NCBI GenBank assembly: GCA_030612905.1
Contig: JAUWNA010000170.1
Location: forward strand, 1 to 5,190
DNA from: Promethearchaeota archaeon
Lineage (GTDB): Archaea > Asgardarchaeota > Lokiarchaeia > Sigyniarchaeales > SOKP01
Direction of reading: 5' to 3'
DNA: 5,190 nucleotides
The notes beneath the pieces were generated by a model. That model did not search any database. It was not told the origin of the DNA and worked only from the letters and a program-made list of their open reading frames with translations. Of this stretch, positions 4,577 through 5,190 are shown piece after piece (within the stretch, counting starts at the first letter, position 1; each line of letters starts with the position of its first letter). Both the position numbers and the translations under genes were made by a program.

Positions 4577-5190
4577 ATGATTGTAGATTCCGAGAAAGAT
4601 GAGAAAAAGAAAGCAGAAATCAATAGTGAATCAGGTTTTAACGCGTTAAAGGAGGTGCTTCAGTTCAAAATCGTGTACTGGGGTCCTGGGGAGTCAGGTA
4701 AGACAACCAATTATTTTAGGCTGCGAGAAAAGTTCGACGGAGTTAAGTTAAACACGGGTTATTCCATAGAAACGACAGCCGGCAGAACTTTGTGGCAAGA
4801 CTCCATTCGCTTGTCTTTTTACTTAAACCTCGCGAAAGTAAAATACAACATAATTACCCAGATCGTGACTGCTACTGGTCAAGAACGCTTTCTATCAACC
4901 CGCGAGTACGTGCGCGATGGTGCCGATGGAGTCGTGTTCGTCGCAGATTCCGACCCCGAAAAGATGGAGCAAAACAACCGCAGGGTCCGAGAGTGGACGA
5001 GCTTCACGCAAGACCAGCAGATACCCTACGTAATACAGCTCAACAAGAGAGACTTGGACGAGGCAATATCAGTAGAAGCTTTTAAAAAAGGGCTAGGCTT
5101 ACCCCAGTTCGAACAATACGAAGACGGAACGCTGGTAATTTACCCCACCGTAGCCTTAGAGGGTCAGAGCGTTAGGCAATGCTTCGAAGA
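4577..5190 (+). CDS. MglA-like small GTPase (cut by right edge)
   Basis: 204 residues are visible; since MglA proteins are about 195 residues, only a short C-terminus should be missing. It is a GTPase of the MglA branch, near Arf/Rag. G1 is GPGESGKTT (36-44) within VYWGPGESGKTTNY, matching MglA YYGPGxxGKTTN. The switch I segment GRTLWQD (69-75) aligns with MglA DRTLFFD, placing R70 at the intrinsic arginine finger. G3 is TATGQ (98-102): Thr replaces the usual Asp, as in MglA TVPGQ, and Q102 is retained. GADGVVFVADS (115-125) is typical of MglA. G4 is LNKRDL (155-160), and the G5 region is PTVALEG (190-196). There is a charged N-terminal extension of about 28 residues (EKDEKKK) and roughly three extra residues between switch I and G3. 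GC is about 48%, well above all other genes here. The Roadblock gene just upstream is its likely regulator. Confidence 0.92.
   Translation, partial: MIVDSEKDEKKKAEINSESGFNALKEVLQFKIVYWGPGESGKTTNYFRLREKFDGVKLNTGYSIETTAGRTLWQDSIRLSFYLNLAKVKYNIITQIVTATGQERFLSTREYVRDGADGVVFVADSDPEKMEQNNRRVREWTSFTQDQQIPYVIQLNKRDLDEAISVEAFKKGLGLPQFEQYEDGTLVIYPTVALEGQSVRQCFE

Noticed and set aside
4792..5085. 97-codon open frame, plus strand, Arg/Pro-rich
   Set aside because: It lies in another frame inside the MglA-like GTPase, whose motifs are unambiguous. The Arg/Pro-rich product is what a shifted read of GC-rich coding sequence gives.
1..5190. CRISPR array, insertion sequence or attachment site
   Set aside because: No regularly spaced direct repeats, no transposase-like frame and no terminal inverted repeats were found on reading both strands.

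Overview
The window most likely comes from an Asgard archaeon, with a Lokiarchaeia-like genome as the best guess. The evidence is a set of compact genes at roughly 30% GC, archaeal TATA-like promoter boxes and GGTG-type ribosome sites, an archaeal-type RPA with an N-terminal helical domain followed by OB folds, a Ras/Rab-like small GTPase with Lokiarchaeal-style motif variants, and a Roadblock/LC7 protein next to an MglA-like GTPase. This assignment rests on motif recognition only; no search was run.

Layout. At 1-142 (minus) is the start of a zinc-binding protein that runs off the left edge. At 300-500 and 632-1111 (minus) are a small Lys-rich hypothetical protein and a 159-residue helical hypothetical protein. 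A divergent promoter region (1112-1246) separates the latter from a single-stranded DNA-binding RPA gene (1247-2188, plus). The RPA gene converges on a Ras/Rab-like GTPase gene (2229-2741, minus), and an oligo-T terminator for the GTPase lies between them. A 320-base AT-rich gap (2742-3061) follows. Next is a CoiA-like PD-(D/E)XK nuclease gene (3062-3880, minus). Its promoter lies back to back with that of a Roadblock/LC7 gene (4017-4550, plus). The Roadblock gene is followed after 26 bases by an MglA-like GTPase gene (4577 to the right edge, plus).

The genes fall into two themes. One is DNA metabolism: RPA coating single-stranded DNA, and a CoiA-family nuclease. The other is small-GTPase switching: the solitary Rab-like GTPase and the Roadblock plus MglA-like pair, which resembles the bacterial MglB-MglA regulator/GTPase arrangement. 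The MglA-like gene is much richer in GC (about 48% over 4681-5160) than everything to its left, and its N-terminal extension is charged. That makes the right end the most unusual part of the window.
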